NCBI GenBank assembly: GCA_040901445.1 | Contig: JBBDYQ010000005.1 | Coordinates: 1 to 47,687 of the forward strand | Source of the DNA: Thermoleophilaceae bacterium | GTDB lineage: Bacteria; Actinomycetota; Thermoleophilia; Solirubrobacterales; Thermoleophilaceae | Length of the DNA stretch: 47,687 nucleotides | Direction of reading: 5' to 3' | Shown here: positions 31,521 through 39,870 of the stretch, piece by piece | Layout of the letters: each line of letters starts with the position of its first letter | How positions within the stretch are numbered: position 1 is the first letter of the stretch | Notes under the pieces: generated by a model | Told to the model about the DNA's origin: nothing | The model's database searches: none | What the model saw: the letters and a program-made list of their open reading frames with translations, nothing else | Translations under genes and position numbers: made by a program

Positions 31521-34500
31521 ATGCGGTACGTGTCCACGCGGGCGTATCGTCCGCTCCGCCGGCCCCGCACGGTCGAGGATCGCGACGCCTGCGCGCTGTT
31601 CGCCCAGGTGCGAAGGGACGCCACCCCCTCGCATGAGCCCGTGGAGGCGGCGCTGGCCGCACTGCGAGCCATGCTGCACCGCGCCGGCAACGTGGACGGC
31701 CAGGGCGACGGCTGCGGGCTGCTGCTCGACATCCCGCGCCGGATCTGGTCCGAGGAGGTGCGCGCCGGCGGCCACGCGCCCGAGCTCGCTCTCGACCCGT
31801 CGTTCTGCGTGGCGCACCTCTTCCTCGCACGCGGGCGCGACGTGGCGGAGCTGCAGGCGGCGGCGCGCGAGCTCATGGCCCGCTCGGGGTTGCGGGTGCT
31901 CGCCGAGCGCACCGACGCCGTGGACCACACGGCCCTCGGCCACGCCGCGCGTGAGGAGGAGCCGGTCTTCTGGCAGGTGGCCGGGGTGATCGAGGAGGAG
32001 CGGCTCTGCTTCGAGCTCACCCCGGCGCTCGAGGAGCTGGGCCTGCACGTGGCATCGCTCTCGACGTCCACCTGCGTCTACAAGGTCATGGGCGACCCCG
32101 CCGTGTTGGGCGCCTACTTCCCCGACCTCTCCGATCCCCGGGCGGAGACCGCCGCGGTACTCGGCCACAACCGCTACTCCACCAACACGTGGCCGTCGTT
32201 CGAGCGCGTGCAGCCGTTCGGCGTGCTCGGCCACAACGGGGAGATCAACACGGTCGCCAAGCTGCGCCAGGAGGCGCGGATGCTCGAGGTTCCGCTTCCC
32301 CCGGGAGGCTCGGACTCGCAGGACCTCAACCGCGTGGTGGAGGCCCTGATCCACCGCGGCGGGCTGTCGCTGGTCGAGGCGCTGGAGCTCGTGCTGCCGC
32401 CGATCGTGAACGAGGTCAAGGGCATGCCGGAGGAGCTGCGCGGCTTCTCCATGTACCTGCGCCAGGCCTTCGGCCCGTTCGCCCAGGGGCCCGTCGCGCT
32501 GCTGGCTCGCCACGGCGACGAGTGCGTGTTCTCCGTCGACGCCCTGGGCCTGCGGCCGCTCTGGCTGGTGGAGACGCGCGACGCGTTCTGCTTCAGCTCG
32601 GAGCCGGGCGTGGTGGCGCTGGAGGACTGCGTCGCCGACCCGCGCCCGCTCGCGCCGGGGGAGAAGGTGGCGGTGCAGATCGACCGCGGCCGGCACCGCG
32701 CCCGCCTGCGTCCCCACCACGAGCTCCAGCGCCTGGCCGCGGAGCGCTGGCTGGCCCGGGCGGGGGGCCCCACGTTCGCCGGCTACACGCGCGCGATCCC
32801 CACCGGCGGGCCGCGCGAGGGCGCGGAGATCCCGGGCTATGCGAGCGCGGGCCCGTCCGAGCCGGTGCGGGTGGAGCAGCGGGTGCTGGGCGGCCTGGGC
32901 TGGCAGCAGCAGGACATGAAGCTCGTGCAGCAGATGGCCAACACCGGGCAGGAGCCGATCGGCTCGCTGGGCTACGACGGTCCCCTGGCCTGCCTGTCGC
33001 CCGGGCGCGAGAACCTGGCCGACTACTTCAAGGAGTCGGTGGCGGTGGTCACCAACCCGGCGATCGACCGCGAGCGCGAGGTGGAGCACTTCTCGTGCAG
33101 GGCGGTGTTCGGCCACCGTCCCGGGGCGCGCGCCCTCGATCCCGAGCCGCGCACGGTGGAGATCGCCTTCCCGATCGTGCTGGGCGGCCACCACGACCTC
33201 GCCCCGCTGTCCGACCGCGACTACCGCGGCGTGGCGCGCGAGCACAAGACCTACCTGCTCGAGGACCTGTGGGAGGAGTTCCGGGGTCGCGCGAGCGTGC
33301 TCGACATCTCCTGCCTCGAGGCCGAGACCACCGAGGGTGCGGTGGTGCGCCTGAGGCAGGAGGCCGCCCAGGCGGTGCGCGGCGGCGCCGAGCTGGTGGT
33401 GCTCTCCGATCGCACCGCCTTCGAGGGCGACCGCCGCTACCTCGACCCCCACCTGGCGCTGTCGGCGGTGGACGCCGCCCTGCGCGAGCACTGGGTGGAG
33501 CCGGGCGAGCCCGGCCTGCGGCGGCGCTGCGGCGTGGTGCTGCGCAGCGGCGCGGTGCGCAACGTGCACGACGTGATGCTCGCGCTCGGCCTGGGGGCCG
33601 ACGGCGTGTGCCCGTACGTGCTGGTGGAGGTGGCGTGCATGGACGACTACCGCGCGGACATCGGCAACCTCTGCTCCGCGCTGCGCAAGGGCATCGAGAA
33701 GGTCATCTCGACGATCGGCATCCACGAGGTGCGCGGCTACGCGCGGCTGTTCTCCTCGATCGGGCTCAGGCCGGAGCTGCAGGCCATCTTCGAGACTCCC
33801 GGCTACGGGGGCTCGGACGCCGGCGGCACGGGCTTCGCCGAGCTCGACGCCGATGCCGCGGAGCGCCGCCGCATCCTCTCCGGCGAGGGCGAGGACGCCA
33901 AGCCGGCCAAGACGTTCCGCTTCTACCCCAAGGTCTACAAGGCGGCCATCGCGGCGGCCAACGGCACGGCGCCCTATGACGAGTACTCGCAGCGCGTGCG
34001 CGAGCTGGAGCTCGAGCACCCCATCTCGCTGCGCCACATCCTCGACCTGAAGTCCGACCGCCCGCCGTCGAAGAAGGCGTCAGACCCCTCCGTGGGCGGC
34101 CACTCCTATCCGCTCGTGATCTCGTCCATGAGCTTCGGGTCGCAGGGCGAGGTGGCGTACCGCGCGTATGCCGAGGCGGCCAAGCGGGCCGACATCGTGG
34201 CGATGAACGGCGAGGGCGGCGAGATCCAGGACATGTACGGCCGGTACCCGCGCTGGCGCGGCCAGCAGGTGGCCTCGGGCCGCTTCGGGGTGACCAGCGA
34301 GATGATCAACTCGTCCTACCTGGTGGAGATCAAGATCGGCCAGGGGGCCAAGCCGGGGGAGGGCGGCCACCTGCCCGCGCGCAAGGTCACGGAGAAGGTG
34401 GCGCAGGCGCGCAACGCGTCGCCGGGCACCGACCTGATCTCGCCGTCGAACAACCACGACCTGTACTCGATCGAGGACCTCGCGGAGCTCATCGACGAGC

Positions 34501-36041
34501 TGAAGACGGCCAACCCGGACGTGCGCGTGTCGGTGAAGGTGCCGGTGGTGCCCAACATCGGCACGATCGGAGTGGGCATCGCCAAGGCGGGCGCCGACAT
34601 CGTCACGCTGTCGGGCTTCGAGGGCGGCACGGGCGCGGCGCGCACCCACGCGCTGCGCCACGTGGGCCTGCCGTCGGACATCGGCACCCGGGCCGTGCAC
34701 CTCGCGCTGATGGAGGCGGGCGTGCGCGACCGCGTGGAGATCTGGGCCGACGGCGGCTACCGCCACGGCTGGGAAGTGGTCAAGCTCCACTGCCTGGGCG
34801 CCAACCGCGTGGGCTTCGGCACGCTCGCGATGGTCTCGCTGGGCTGCACGATCTGCCGGGGCTGTCAGCTCGACACCTGCCATGTGGGCATCGCCACCCA
34901 GATCGAGACGATCGAGGAGGCCGAGCTCAAGGGGCTGAAGAAGTTCACCCCGCAGGAGTACGAGCGCGCCGCCGAGAGCTGCGCCCGCTTCTTCACGGCG
35001 ATGGGGGAGGAGGTCGCCTCGATCTGCGCCTCGCTGGGATACGAGCGCGCGCAGGACCTGGTGGGCCGCTCGGACCTGCTCGTGCAGGCGCGCGCGGCCG
35101 ACCGCGTCGACGTGGCCGGCCTCATCCGCCCGCTCGAGGAGTTCGTCGAGCTCGAGCCGCTCGACCTGCCGCGCCCGGCGGACGAGCGCGCCGAGCCCGA
35201 CCTGGTGCTCGCGCGGCCGATCCGGATGCCGGCCGACCCGCGCGGCACGCGTGTGCTCGGCACGGGCGCCGCGGGACAGCTGGCGCGCGGCCGGATCGCG
35301 GGCACGCTGCCGGCCGGGTCGGCGGCCGGGGCAACCGAGCAGCTGCGCTTCGCCTCCGGCGGCCAGGGGCTCGCCGCGTTCAACGTCCACGGCCTGGACG
35401 TCACGGTTGAGGGCGTCGCCCAGGACGGGGCCGCCAAGGCCATGCTCGGCGGCAAGGTGGCGGTGATGAAGGGCGTGGGCGCGAGCGAGCGGCGCGTGGG
35501 CGGCTCCGTGGGCAAGTCGTTCGCGTACGGCGCCCAGCGCGGCCGGCTGTTCGTGCAGGGCGACGCCGACTCGCGCTTCTGCATCCGTCTCTCGGGCGCG
35601 GACGTGGTGGTGGGCGGAGAGCCCGCGGAGCCGCTGCGCGACGAGCTCGGCTGCGTGGCCGACCGCGCGAACCTCAAGGGCTTCGCGTTCGAGTACATGA
35701 CTGCGGGCCGCGCCGTGGTGCTGGGCGACCCCGGCCCGTGGTTCTGCGCCGGCCAGACCGGCGGGCGCGTCTATCTCCGGCTGGATCCCGCGCGCGGCCT
35801 GGACCGCGAGGCGCTCGAGCGCCGCCGCGGCAAGGGGGCGAAGGTGGAGCTGGTGGAGCTCGACGCCGAGGGCGAGGCCGACGTGCGCGAGCTGCTCGGC
35901 GGCTACGCGGACGAGCTGCGCGCGACCGACCAGGCGGACGAGGCGGAACGCGTCCTCGCGCTTGCGCGGGATGCCGCGCGCCACTTCCTCATGTCCATCC
36001 CTCAGGCCGGGCAGACCGACCCGTCGGTGTCCACGGAGTAG
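31521..36041 (+). CDS. gltB: Glutamate synthase large subunit
   Basis: The 1506-residue protein has the GltB order: a 23-residue propeptide, then Cys24 (DACALFAQV) as the N-terminal glutamine-amidotransferase nucleophile; class II amidotransferase domain with GHNRYSTNTWPSFERVQPF and GHNGEINT; central domain; FMN synthase domain with SPSNNHDLYSIEDL, SVKVPVVPNIGTIGVGIAKAGAD, GFEGGTGAARTHALRHVG; 3Fe-4S cysteines in CTICRGCQLDTCHVGIATQ; and the C-terminal beta-helix (VEGVAQDGAAKAMLGGKVAV). It makes two glutamates from glutamine and 2-oxoglutarate. A small subunit gene (gltD) is absent next to it, unlike usual gltBD operons. Shine-Dalgarno GAGGAGGA precedes the ATG; a strong terminator follows. 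Confidence 0.94.
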   Translation: MRYVSTRAYRPLRRPRTVEDRDACALFAQVRRDATPSHEPVEAALAALRAMLHRAGNVDGQGDGCGLLLDIPRRIWSEEVRAGGHAPELALDPSFCVAHLFLARGRDVAELQAAARELMARSGLRVLAERTDAVDHTALGHAAREEEPVFWQVAGVIEEERLCFELTPALEELGLHVASLSTSTCVYKVMGDPAVLGAYFPDLSDPRAETAAVLGHNRYSTNTWPSFERVQPFGVLGHNGEINTVAKLRQEARMLEVPLPPGGSDSQDLNRVVEALIHRGGLSLVEALELVLPPIVNEVKGMPEELRGFSMYLRQAFGPFAQGPVALLARHGDECVFSVDALGLRPLWLVETRDAFCFSSEPGVVALEDCVADPRPLAPGEKVAVQIDRGRHRARLRPHHELQRLAAERWLARAGGPTFAGYTRAIPTGGPREGAEIPGYASAGPSEPVRVEQRVLGGLGWQQQDMKLVQQMANTGQEPIGSLGYDGPLACLSPGRENLADYFKESVAVVTNPAIDREREVEHFSCRAVFGHRPGARALDPEPRTVEIAFPIVLGGHHDLAPLSDRDYRGVAREHKTYLLEDLWEEFRGRASVLDISCLEAETTEGAVVRLRQEAAQAVRGGAELVVLSDRTAFEGDRRYLDPHLALSAVDAALREHWVEPGEPGLRRRCGVVLRSGAVRNVHDVMLALGLGADGVCPYVLVEVACMDDYRADIGNLCSALRKGIEKVISTIGIHEVRGYARLFSSIGLRPELQAIFETPGYGGSDAGGTGFAELDADAAERRRILSGEGEDAKPAKTFRFYPKVYKAAIAAANGTAPYDEYSQRVRELELEHPISLRHILDLKSDRPPSKKASDPSVGGHSYPLVISSMSFGSQGEVAYRAYAEAAKRADIVAMNGEGGEIQDMYGRYPRWRGQQVASGRFGVTSEMINSSYLVEIKIGQGAKPGEGGHLPARKVTEKVAQARNASPGTDLISPSNNHDLYSIEDLAELIDELKTANPDVRVSVKVPVVPNIGTIGVGIAKAGADIVTLSGFEGGTGAARTHALRHVGLPSDIGTRAVHLALMEAGVRDRVEIWADGGYRHGWEVVKLHCLGANRVGFGTLAMVSLGCTICRGCQLDTCHVGIATQIETIEEAELKGLKKFTPQEYERAAESCARFFTAMGEEVASICASLGYERAQDLVGRSDLLVQARAADRVDVAGLIRPLEEFVELEPLDLPRPADERAEPDLVLARPIRMPADPRGTRVLGTGAAGQLARGRIAGTLPAGSAAGATEQLRFASGGQGLAAFNVHGLDVTVEGVAQDGAAKAMLGGKVAVMKGVGASERRVGGSVGKSFAYGAQRGRLFVQGDADSRFCIRLSGADVVVGGEPAEPLRDELGCVADRANLKGFAFEYMTAGRAVVLGDPGPWFCAGQTGGRVYLRLDPARGLDREALERRRGKGAKVELVELDAEGEADVRELLGGYADELRATDQADEAERVLALARDAARHFLMSIPQAGQTDPSVSTE

Positions 36042-36085
36042 CTGCGGGTAGTCCTCCGCGCGGGGCCGCGGTTCTGTGAGACGCG

Positions 36086-36112
36086 ACGGGCCCGCCATCC
36101 TGGCGGGCCCGT
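36086..36112. terminator. Strong hairpin after gltB
   Basis: ACGGGCCCGCCA at 36086-36097 and TGGCGGGCCCGT at 36101-36112 form a perfect 12-bp GC-rich stem with a TCC loop. It lies between the gltB stop and the stop of the convergent membrane protein gene (36143), so it likely ends transcription from both sides, although no U-tract follows. Confidence 0.75.
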
Positions 36113-36142
36113 GGGTGAGCTTCGTGCCCCGGGGCGGCGGCG

Positions 36143-37042
36143 CTACGGACGGCCGCCCGGCACGCCCTCGGGCGGGCCGCCCGGCGTGCCCTCGGGCTTG
36201 CCGCGCGGCGTGCCGGCCGGCGGGCCGCCCTGGCCCTGGGGCTCGTCCGCATCGGGCTCGGGGGTCGCGGGCGGACCCGGGTTGCCGTCGCGCTGGGCCT
36301 GCTCGCGGGCGTGCTGGCGGGCGCGCTCGGAGGTCTCCTCGCCGAACTGGCGCCGCTGCTCGGGCGTGGCGTTGCGCTGCTCCTGGGCGCGCTCGGAGGT
36401 CTCGCGGCCGAACTCGCGGCCCGCGGAGTCGCCGGAGCCGTTCTCCTCGCCGGCTTCCGAGCTTCCGCGGTTCTCCTCGGCGCGGGCGCGGCCCTCGGCG
36501 GAGCGCTCCTCGCCCCGCGCCTGGCCCTGCTCGCCGCGCTCACAGGCGCCGCGGGCCTCCTCGGGCAGCGGCATGCCGCGGGCGGCCTCGGCCACGCGGT
36601 GGCCGAACGCGCAGTCGCGCTCGGAAGGCGGCGTGGCGTCGATGATCGCCTGGACCTCCTCGGAGCGGCCGCGGTCGGCGGGCTCGCCGTCGTCCTGGTT
36701 GGGCAGGCTCACGCCTGCGCGGTCGAAGGCGTCGGACGCGGGGTCCGGCAGGTTCACGCCGGCCACGGCCAGGCTGGCTGTCGCCAGCAGCAGGGCGCCG
36801 GTGGCGGCGCCGAGGCGAACGGCGATTCGGGTGGGAAGCATGCTTCTCCTCGTTCGGGTGGGGGTCGGCGGGTGGGTTGCCGGGCGCTCGCTCGCCATGG
36901 CGGCGAGGAGGTGCTCGCGCAGCTCCGGCCGCGGCTCCTGCACGTAGGTCGCCCGCGCATGCGCGAGCAGCTCGGCGAGCTCCTCCTCACCCTCCACGGA
37001 GCGGCCTGCCAGCAGGCGGTCGATATCGCGGTCGTCGAGCAT
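36143..37042 (-). CDS. Membrane-anchored partner of the sigma factor (anti-sigma-like)
   Basis: The 299-residue protein has a cytoplasmic N-terminus (MLDDRDIDRLLAGRS...LREHLLAAMASERP), one membrane helix (VRLGAATGALLLATASLAVAG, about residues 76-96) and a long, charged extracytoplasmic region. That region contains a twice-repeated FG-x-ETSERA motif and ends in a Gly/Pro-rich tail (PRGKPEGTPGGPPEGVPGG). It starts seven bases after the sigma-factor stop, as anti-sigma genes usually do, but lacks the HxxxCxxC zinc motif, so the role is inferred from position and topology only. ATG 37042 is preferred over TTG 37063, which overlaps the sigma gene. Confidence 0.62.
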   Translation of the reverse strand: MLDDRDIDRLLAGRSVEGEEELAELLAHARATYVQEPRPELREHLLAAMASERPATHPPTPTRTRRSMLPTRIAVRLGAATGALLLATASLAVAGVNLPDPASDAFDRAGVSLPNQDDGEPADRGRSEEVQAIIDATPPSERDCAFGHRVAEAARGMPLPEEARGACERGEQGQARGEERSAEGRARAEENRGSSEAGEENGSGDSAGREFGRETSERAQEQRNATPEQRRQFGEETSERARQHAREQAQRDGNPGPPATPEPDADEPQGQGGPPAGTPRGKPEGTPGGPPEGVPGGRP

Positions 37043-37049
37043 CTCGCCC

Positions 37050-37622
37050 TTACAGCGCCCCAAGGGACGAAAGGGTTACGGCCCCCCGTTCGAGGGCGCG
37101 CCGGGCAGCGGCCAGGCCCCGTCGCTGCAGCTGCTTCACCGCGCCGGCGGAGCGCCCGCTCAGCTCGGCCACCTGCTCGACGGTGAGATCGCCGAACAGG
37201 CGCAGCAGCAGCACGTCGCGCTGGTCGGCCGACAGCTGCGCAAGCACGCTCCGCACGCGCTCGGCGTCGATGCGGCCGAGCGCCTCCTCGGCGGCGTCTG
37301 GCGCCGGCGGTCCCGGTTCGCCGGGATCGGCGTGGGGATCGACGGGCCGGCGGGCGCGCCGCCGTCGCTCGTCGAGCAGCCGGTTGCGGGCGATCCTGAA
37401 CGCCCAGGCTCGGAACTCGCCCTCGCCCCCGTCGAAGCGGGGCAGGTCGCGCACGACCTGAAGCAGCGTCTCGGCCAGCACGTCCTCGGGCTCCGCCGCG
37501 CCGCGTGCGCGCAGGTAGCCGAGCAGGGCGGGCGCGAGCTCGTCGTGGATCGCCGCCCAGGCGGAGTCCCCGCCGGCGCGGGCCGCGGCCAGGACGGACG
37601 GGAAGGTCGGGCCGAATGCCAC
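37050..37622 (-). CDS. ECF-type RNA polymerase sigma factor
   Basis: The 190-residue protein has sigma region 2 (LAPALLGYLRARGAAEPEDVLAETLLQVVRDLPRFDGGEGEFRAWAFRIARNRLLDE, read in parts) with the core-binding/-10 recognition helix FRAWAFRIARNRLLDERRRR, a variable Pro-rich linker, and region 4 (LSADQRDVLLLRLFGDLTVEQVAELSGRSAGAVKQLQRRGLAAAR in parts) forming a helix-turn-helix. Region 3 is missing, as in group IV sigma factors. The adjacent downstream gene encodes a one-helix membrane protein that probably controls it. It would redirect transcription in response to an envelope signal; target promoters are unknown. Confidence 0.9.
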   Translation of the reverse strand: MAFGPTFPSVLAAARAGGDSAWAAIHDELAPALLGYLRARGAAEPEDVLAETLLQVVRDLPRFDGGEGEFRAWAFRIARNRLLDERRRRARRPVDPHADPGEPGPPAPDAAEEALGRIDAERVRSVLAQLSADQRDVLLLRLFGDLTVEQVAELSGRSAGAVKQLQRRGLAAARRALERGAVTLSSLGAL

Positions 37623-37670
37623 CTACGTCCTGCAACGCGTGGGCTGCCCGTAAGTCGGGTGGTTTCGTGA

Positions 37671-37696
37671 CGAGGGCCCCGTTGCCGGGGCCCTCG
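37671..37696 (-). terminator. Hairpin downstream of the FHA gene
   Basis: CGAGGGCCCC (37671-37680) pairs with GGGGCCCTCG (37687-37696); one further G-C pair leaves a TTGC loop. It lies 30 bases after the FHA gene stop on the minus strand and before the sigma-factor gene, separating the two transcription units. Confidence 0.65.
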
Positions 37697-37725
37697 ATCC
37701 TCCCTCGGCCGTGCGGCGAGCGCCG

Positions 37726-38295
37726 CTAGCCCACCGCGAGATTCCCGCGGGCCGCCTCGGCCTCGCGGTCATCGGTGAGGCTGATGAAGTACAGCCGGAA
37801 GCGTCCGATGGCGATCTCGTCGCCGTCGCCGAGCTCATGCCAGTCGACACGGTCTCCGTTGAGGAAGACGCCGTTGAGGCTGCGGTCGTCGAGGATGCGG
37901 GCGGTGCCGTCCTGCCGATGGATGAGCGCGTGCCGCCTCGACACCGTGGGGTCGTCGAAGCGCACCTGCGCGGAGAGGCTGCGGCCGAGACGGGTCCACT
38001 CGTCCTCGAGCACGACGACGGTGATCTTGTCGCCCGCCGCGAACGCGACGTACTCACCCGGGTCTTCGAGCGAGTCGCGCGTCTCGTCGAGCCAGTCCGG
38101 CGACTCGACCTCCGTCGTGGACGGCTCGTCGAGCATCTCGGCAAAGCCGAAGAGCGACGATCGCTTGAAGCTCGCCGACCCGCAGTGGGGGCAAGCCGGG
38201 ATCTCGTCGCGTTCGTGAAGAGCGACCGCGAAACCGCAGTCCTCACATCGGAAGGAGCCCGCGCCCGCAAGGGTTCCGGCGCTGAAGGCTTCCAT
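37726..38295 (-). CDS. Zinc-ribbon plus FHA-domain protein
   Basis: The 189-residue protein joins an N-terminal zinc ribbon (FRCEDCGFAVALHERDEIPACPHCGSASF, two CxxC pairs seen in parts CEDC and CPHC) to a C-terminal FHA domain (about 75-180). FHA landmarks are LGRSLSAQVRFDDPTVSRRHALI and LDDRSLNGVFLNGDRV, with the GR, SRRH and N residues that contact phosphothreonine. It probably recognises a protein phosphorylated by a Ser/Thr kinase; the ribbon could dock to nucleic acid or protein. No kinase is encoded nearby. The gene is transcribed away from the small CxxC protein gene at 38397. Confidence 0.85.
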   Translation of the reverse strand: MEAFSAGTLAGAGSFRCEDCGFAVALHERDEIPACPHCGSASFKRSSLFGFAEMLDEPSTTEVESPDWLDETRDSLEDPGEYVAFAAGDKITVVVLEDEWTRLGRSLSAQVRFDDPTVSRRHALIHRQDGTARILDDRSLNGVFLNGDRVDWHELGDGDEIAIGRFRLYFISLTDDREAEAARGNLAVG

Positions 38296-38396
38296 CTCTC
38301 ACTCCTGTTCGGGGGTTGTGCGGATCGTAGCGAAGCCCTCCTGGGCCCACAAGACCGCCGGCAGGTATTACCCGGGCCCCGGCGAAAAAATGCGCC

Positions 38397-38645
38397 ATGC
38401 CCGACCTCGCCGGCTTCCTGCTCCGCAAGAGCCTCCACGCGCCCAGTCCCCACGAGCGCCGCTGCTCCGCCTGCGAGCGCAGCCCGGTTCCGGGTGAGCT
38501 CCTCTCGGTGTTCGCGGGCGAGCGCATGCTCTGCGCGCTGTGCGTCACCGGCCTGCCGGAGGCCGAGCGCGAGCCGCTGCGGCGCGAGCGCGTCCACGCG
38601 AGCTCCCGCCAGCTCGCGGTGGGCAAGGTCGCCCGCGCGGCCTGA
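38397..38645 (+). CDS. Small protein with two CxxC pairs
   Basis: The 82-residue protein has CSAC near residue 23 and CALC near residue 47, separated by 20 residues (ERSPVPGELLSVFAGERMLC), a likely treble-clef or zinc-ribbon-like site, and a basic C-terminus (ERVHASSRQLAVGKVARA). It is probably a small zinc protein; no function is known. It lies 101 bases from the divergent FHA gene, which also has a zinc ribbon. The reading frame is supported by the regular cysteine spacing. The next gene starts 45 bases after it on the same strand. Confidence 0.6.
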   Translation: MPDLAGFLLRKSLHAPSPHERRCSACERSPVPGELLSVFAGERMLCALCVTGLPEAEREPLRRERVHASSRQLAVGKVARAA

Positions 38646-38689
38646 GCTCCGGACCTCCGAGCCGGGGGCCGCATAGAATCGGGCGCCCC

Positions 38690-39217
38690 GTGCGCCCCGT
38701 CACCGTCCACGCCGTCATCTCCGCCCCGCGCGAGGAGATCTTCGACCTGATCGCCGACCTGTCGCGGCGGCCGGCCTGGACGGACCACTGGCTGCGGGAC
38801 TTCCGCCTGGCTCGCGCCAACCCCGTCGGACTGGGGGCGGCCGCCCGCTTCTTCGTGCACCCGCCGCTGCGCCCGCGCGTGTGGGCCGAGATCTCGATCG
38901 CCGAGGCCGACCGGCCCCGGCGCCTGGTGGAGGAGGGCCGCACCGGCCGCATCGGCCGCTCCCGTCTCGCCGCGGTCTACGAGCTGAGCTCGGCCGGACC
39001 GGGTGCCACGCGCGTATCCCTGACGACATGGACCGAGCCCGGTCATCCGATGGACGCGCTCAAGGAGGCCATCGGCGTCCGCGGCTGGCTCCGGCGCCAG
39101 TCCAAGACGGCGCTCGGGCGCCTGCGCGCGGTGTTCGAGAATCCGCCGAAGGGGCAGCTCGCCCGCGTCGACCTCGCCGGCTGGGAACCGCTCAAGAAGG
39201 CTCGATTCGGCGCGTAG
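38690..39217 (+). CDS. SRPBCC/START-like protein (polyketide cyclase/dehydrase type)
   Basis: The 175-residue protein starts VTVHAVISAPREEIFDLIADLSRRPAWTDHW, the typical opening strand and helix of the SRPBCC lipid/ligand-binding cavity fold, continues with beta strands (GLGAAARFFVHPPLRPRVWAEISI, VYELSSAGPGATRVSLTTWTEP) and a long C-terminal helix (WLRRQSKTALGRLRAVFE). Ligand is unknown; family members bind hydrophobic small molecules or lipids. TAGAAT at 38674-38679 lies ten bases before the GTG with no Shine-Dalgarno, suggesting a leaderless transcript. The longer upstream open frame overlaps the CxxC gene and was not used. Confidence 0.72.
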   Translation: MRPVTVHAVISAPREEIFDLIADLSRRPAWTDHWLRDFRLARANPVGLGAAARFFVHPPLRPRVWAEISIAEADRPRRLVEEGRTGRIGRSRLAAVYELSSAGPGATRVSLTTWTEPGHPMDALKEAIGVRGWLRRQSKTALGRLRAVFENPPKGQLARVDLAGWEPLKKARFGA

Positions 39218-39243
39218 ACGAGACGGTTAGACTTCCGCGCCCG

Positions 39244-39849
39244 ATGGACCGGACCCGCCCCCTCAAGGCCCTGATCCTCGCCCTCGCGCTTGGCGCCGGC
39301 ATGCTCGCCGGCTGCGGCGCCGAGGACGAGGGGACGGCGGGCGAGCGGGCCGCGGCGTCGTCGGACGCGGACGAAGCTCACCGCGAGGGCCTCGCCTTCC
39401 CGCTCGGCGGGCTCGAGTACAACGTCTACATCACCCGTCAGCTCAACCTCCGCCTGCCGGAGGACAAGGCCTACTACAACGGGCCCGACGCGCCGGCCGG
39501 GTCCGCGTACTACGGCGTCTTCCTCGAGGTCTGCAACCGCGAGCAGGACGGGGAGCCGCGCCGGTCGGCGGAGCGCTTCACCATCCACGACACCCAGGGC
39601 AACGAGTTCGAGCCGGTCGAGCTCGAGGAGACGAATCCGTTCGCCTACCAGCCCGGTGTGGTGGAGCCCGGGCAGTGCGTCCCGGCCAAGGGCAGCATCC
39701 CGCAGCTCGGCCCCACGGGCGGCGCCCTGCTGATGTTCGAGCTGCCGCAGGAGGCCACCGAGAACCGGCCGCTCGAGCTCGAGATCAGCGGCGGGTTCGA
39801 CGTCCTGGAATCCGAGCGCGAGACGCTCGCGTTCGAGCTCGACATCTAG
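39244..39849 (+). CDS. Lipoprotein with DUF4352-like immunoglobulin-type domain
   Basis: The 201-residue protein has a signal peptide (LKALILALALGAGMLAG) and lipobox GMLAGC, so Cys24 is predicted to be lipidated by Lgt (encoded at 9313). After an acidic linker comes a beta-rich domain with VYITRQLNLRLPEDKAYYNG, GVFLEVCNREQDG, FTIHDTQGNEFEPVEL, NPFAYQPGVVEPGQCVPAKG and MFELPQEATENRPLELEI, resembling the DUF4352-type Ig-like fold of secreted proteins. The two Cys (in EVCN and GQCV) could make a disulphide. TAGACT at 39228-39233, ten bases before ATG, fits a leaderless promoter. Function unknown. Confidence 0.72.
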   Translation: MDRTRPLKALILALALGAGMLAGCGAEDEGTAGERAAASSDADEAHREGLAFPLGGLEYNVYITRQLNLRLPEDKAYYNGPDAPAGSAYYGVFLEVCNREQDGEPRRSAERFTIHDTQGNEFEPVELEETNPFAYQPGVVEPGQCVPAKGSIPQLGPTGGALLMFELPQEATENRPLELEISGGFDVLESERETLAFELDI

Positions 39850-39870
39850 GCTTTCGCGGGCGGACGCCCC

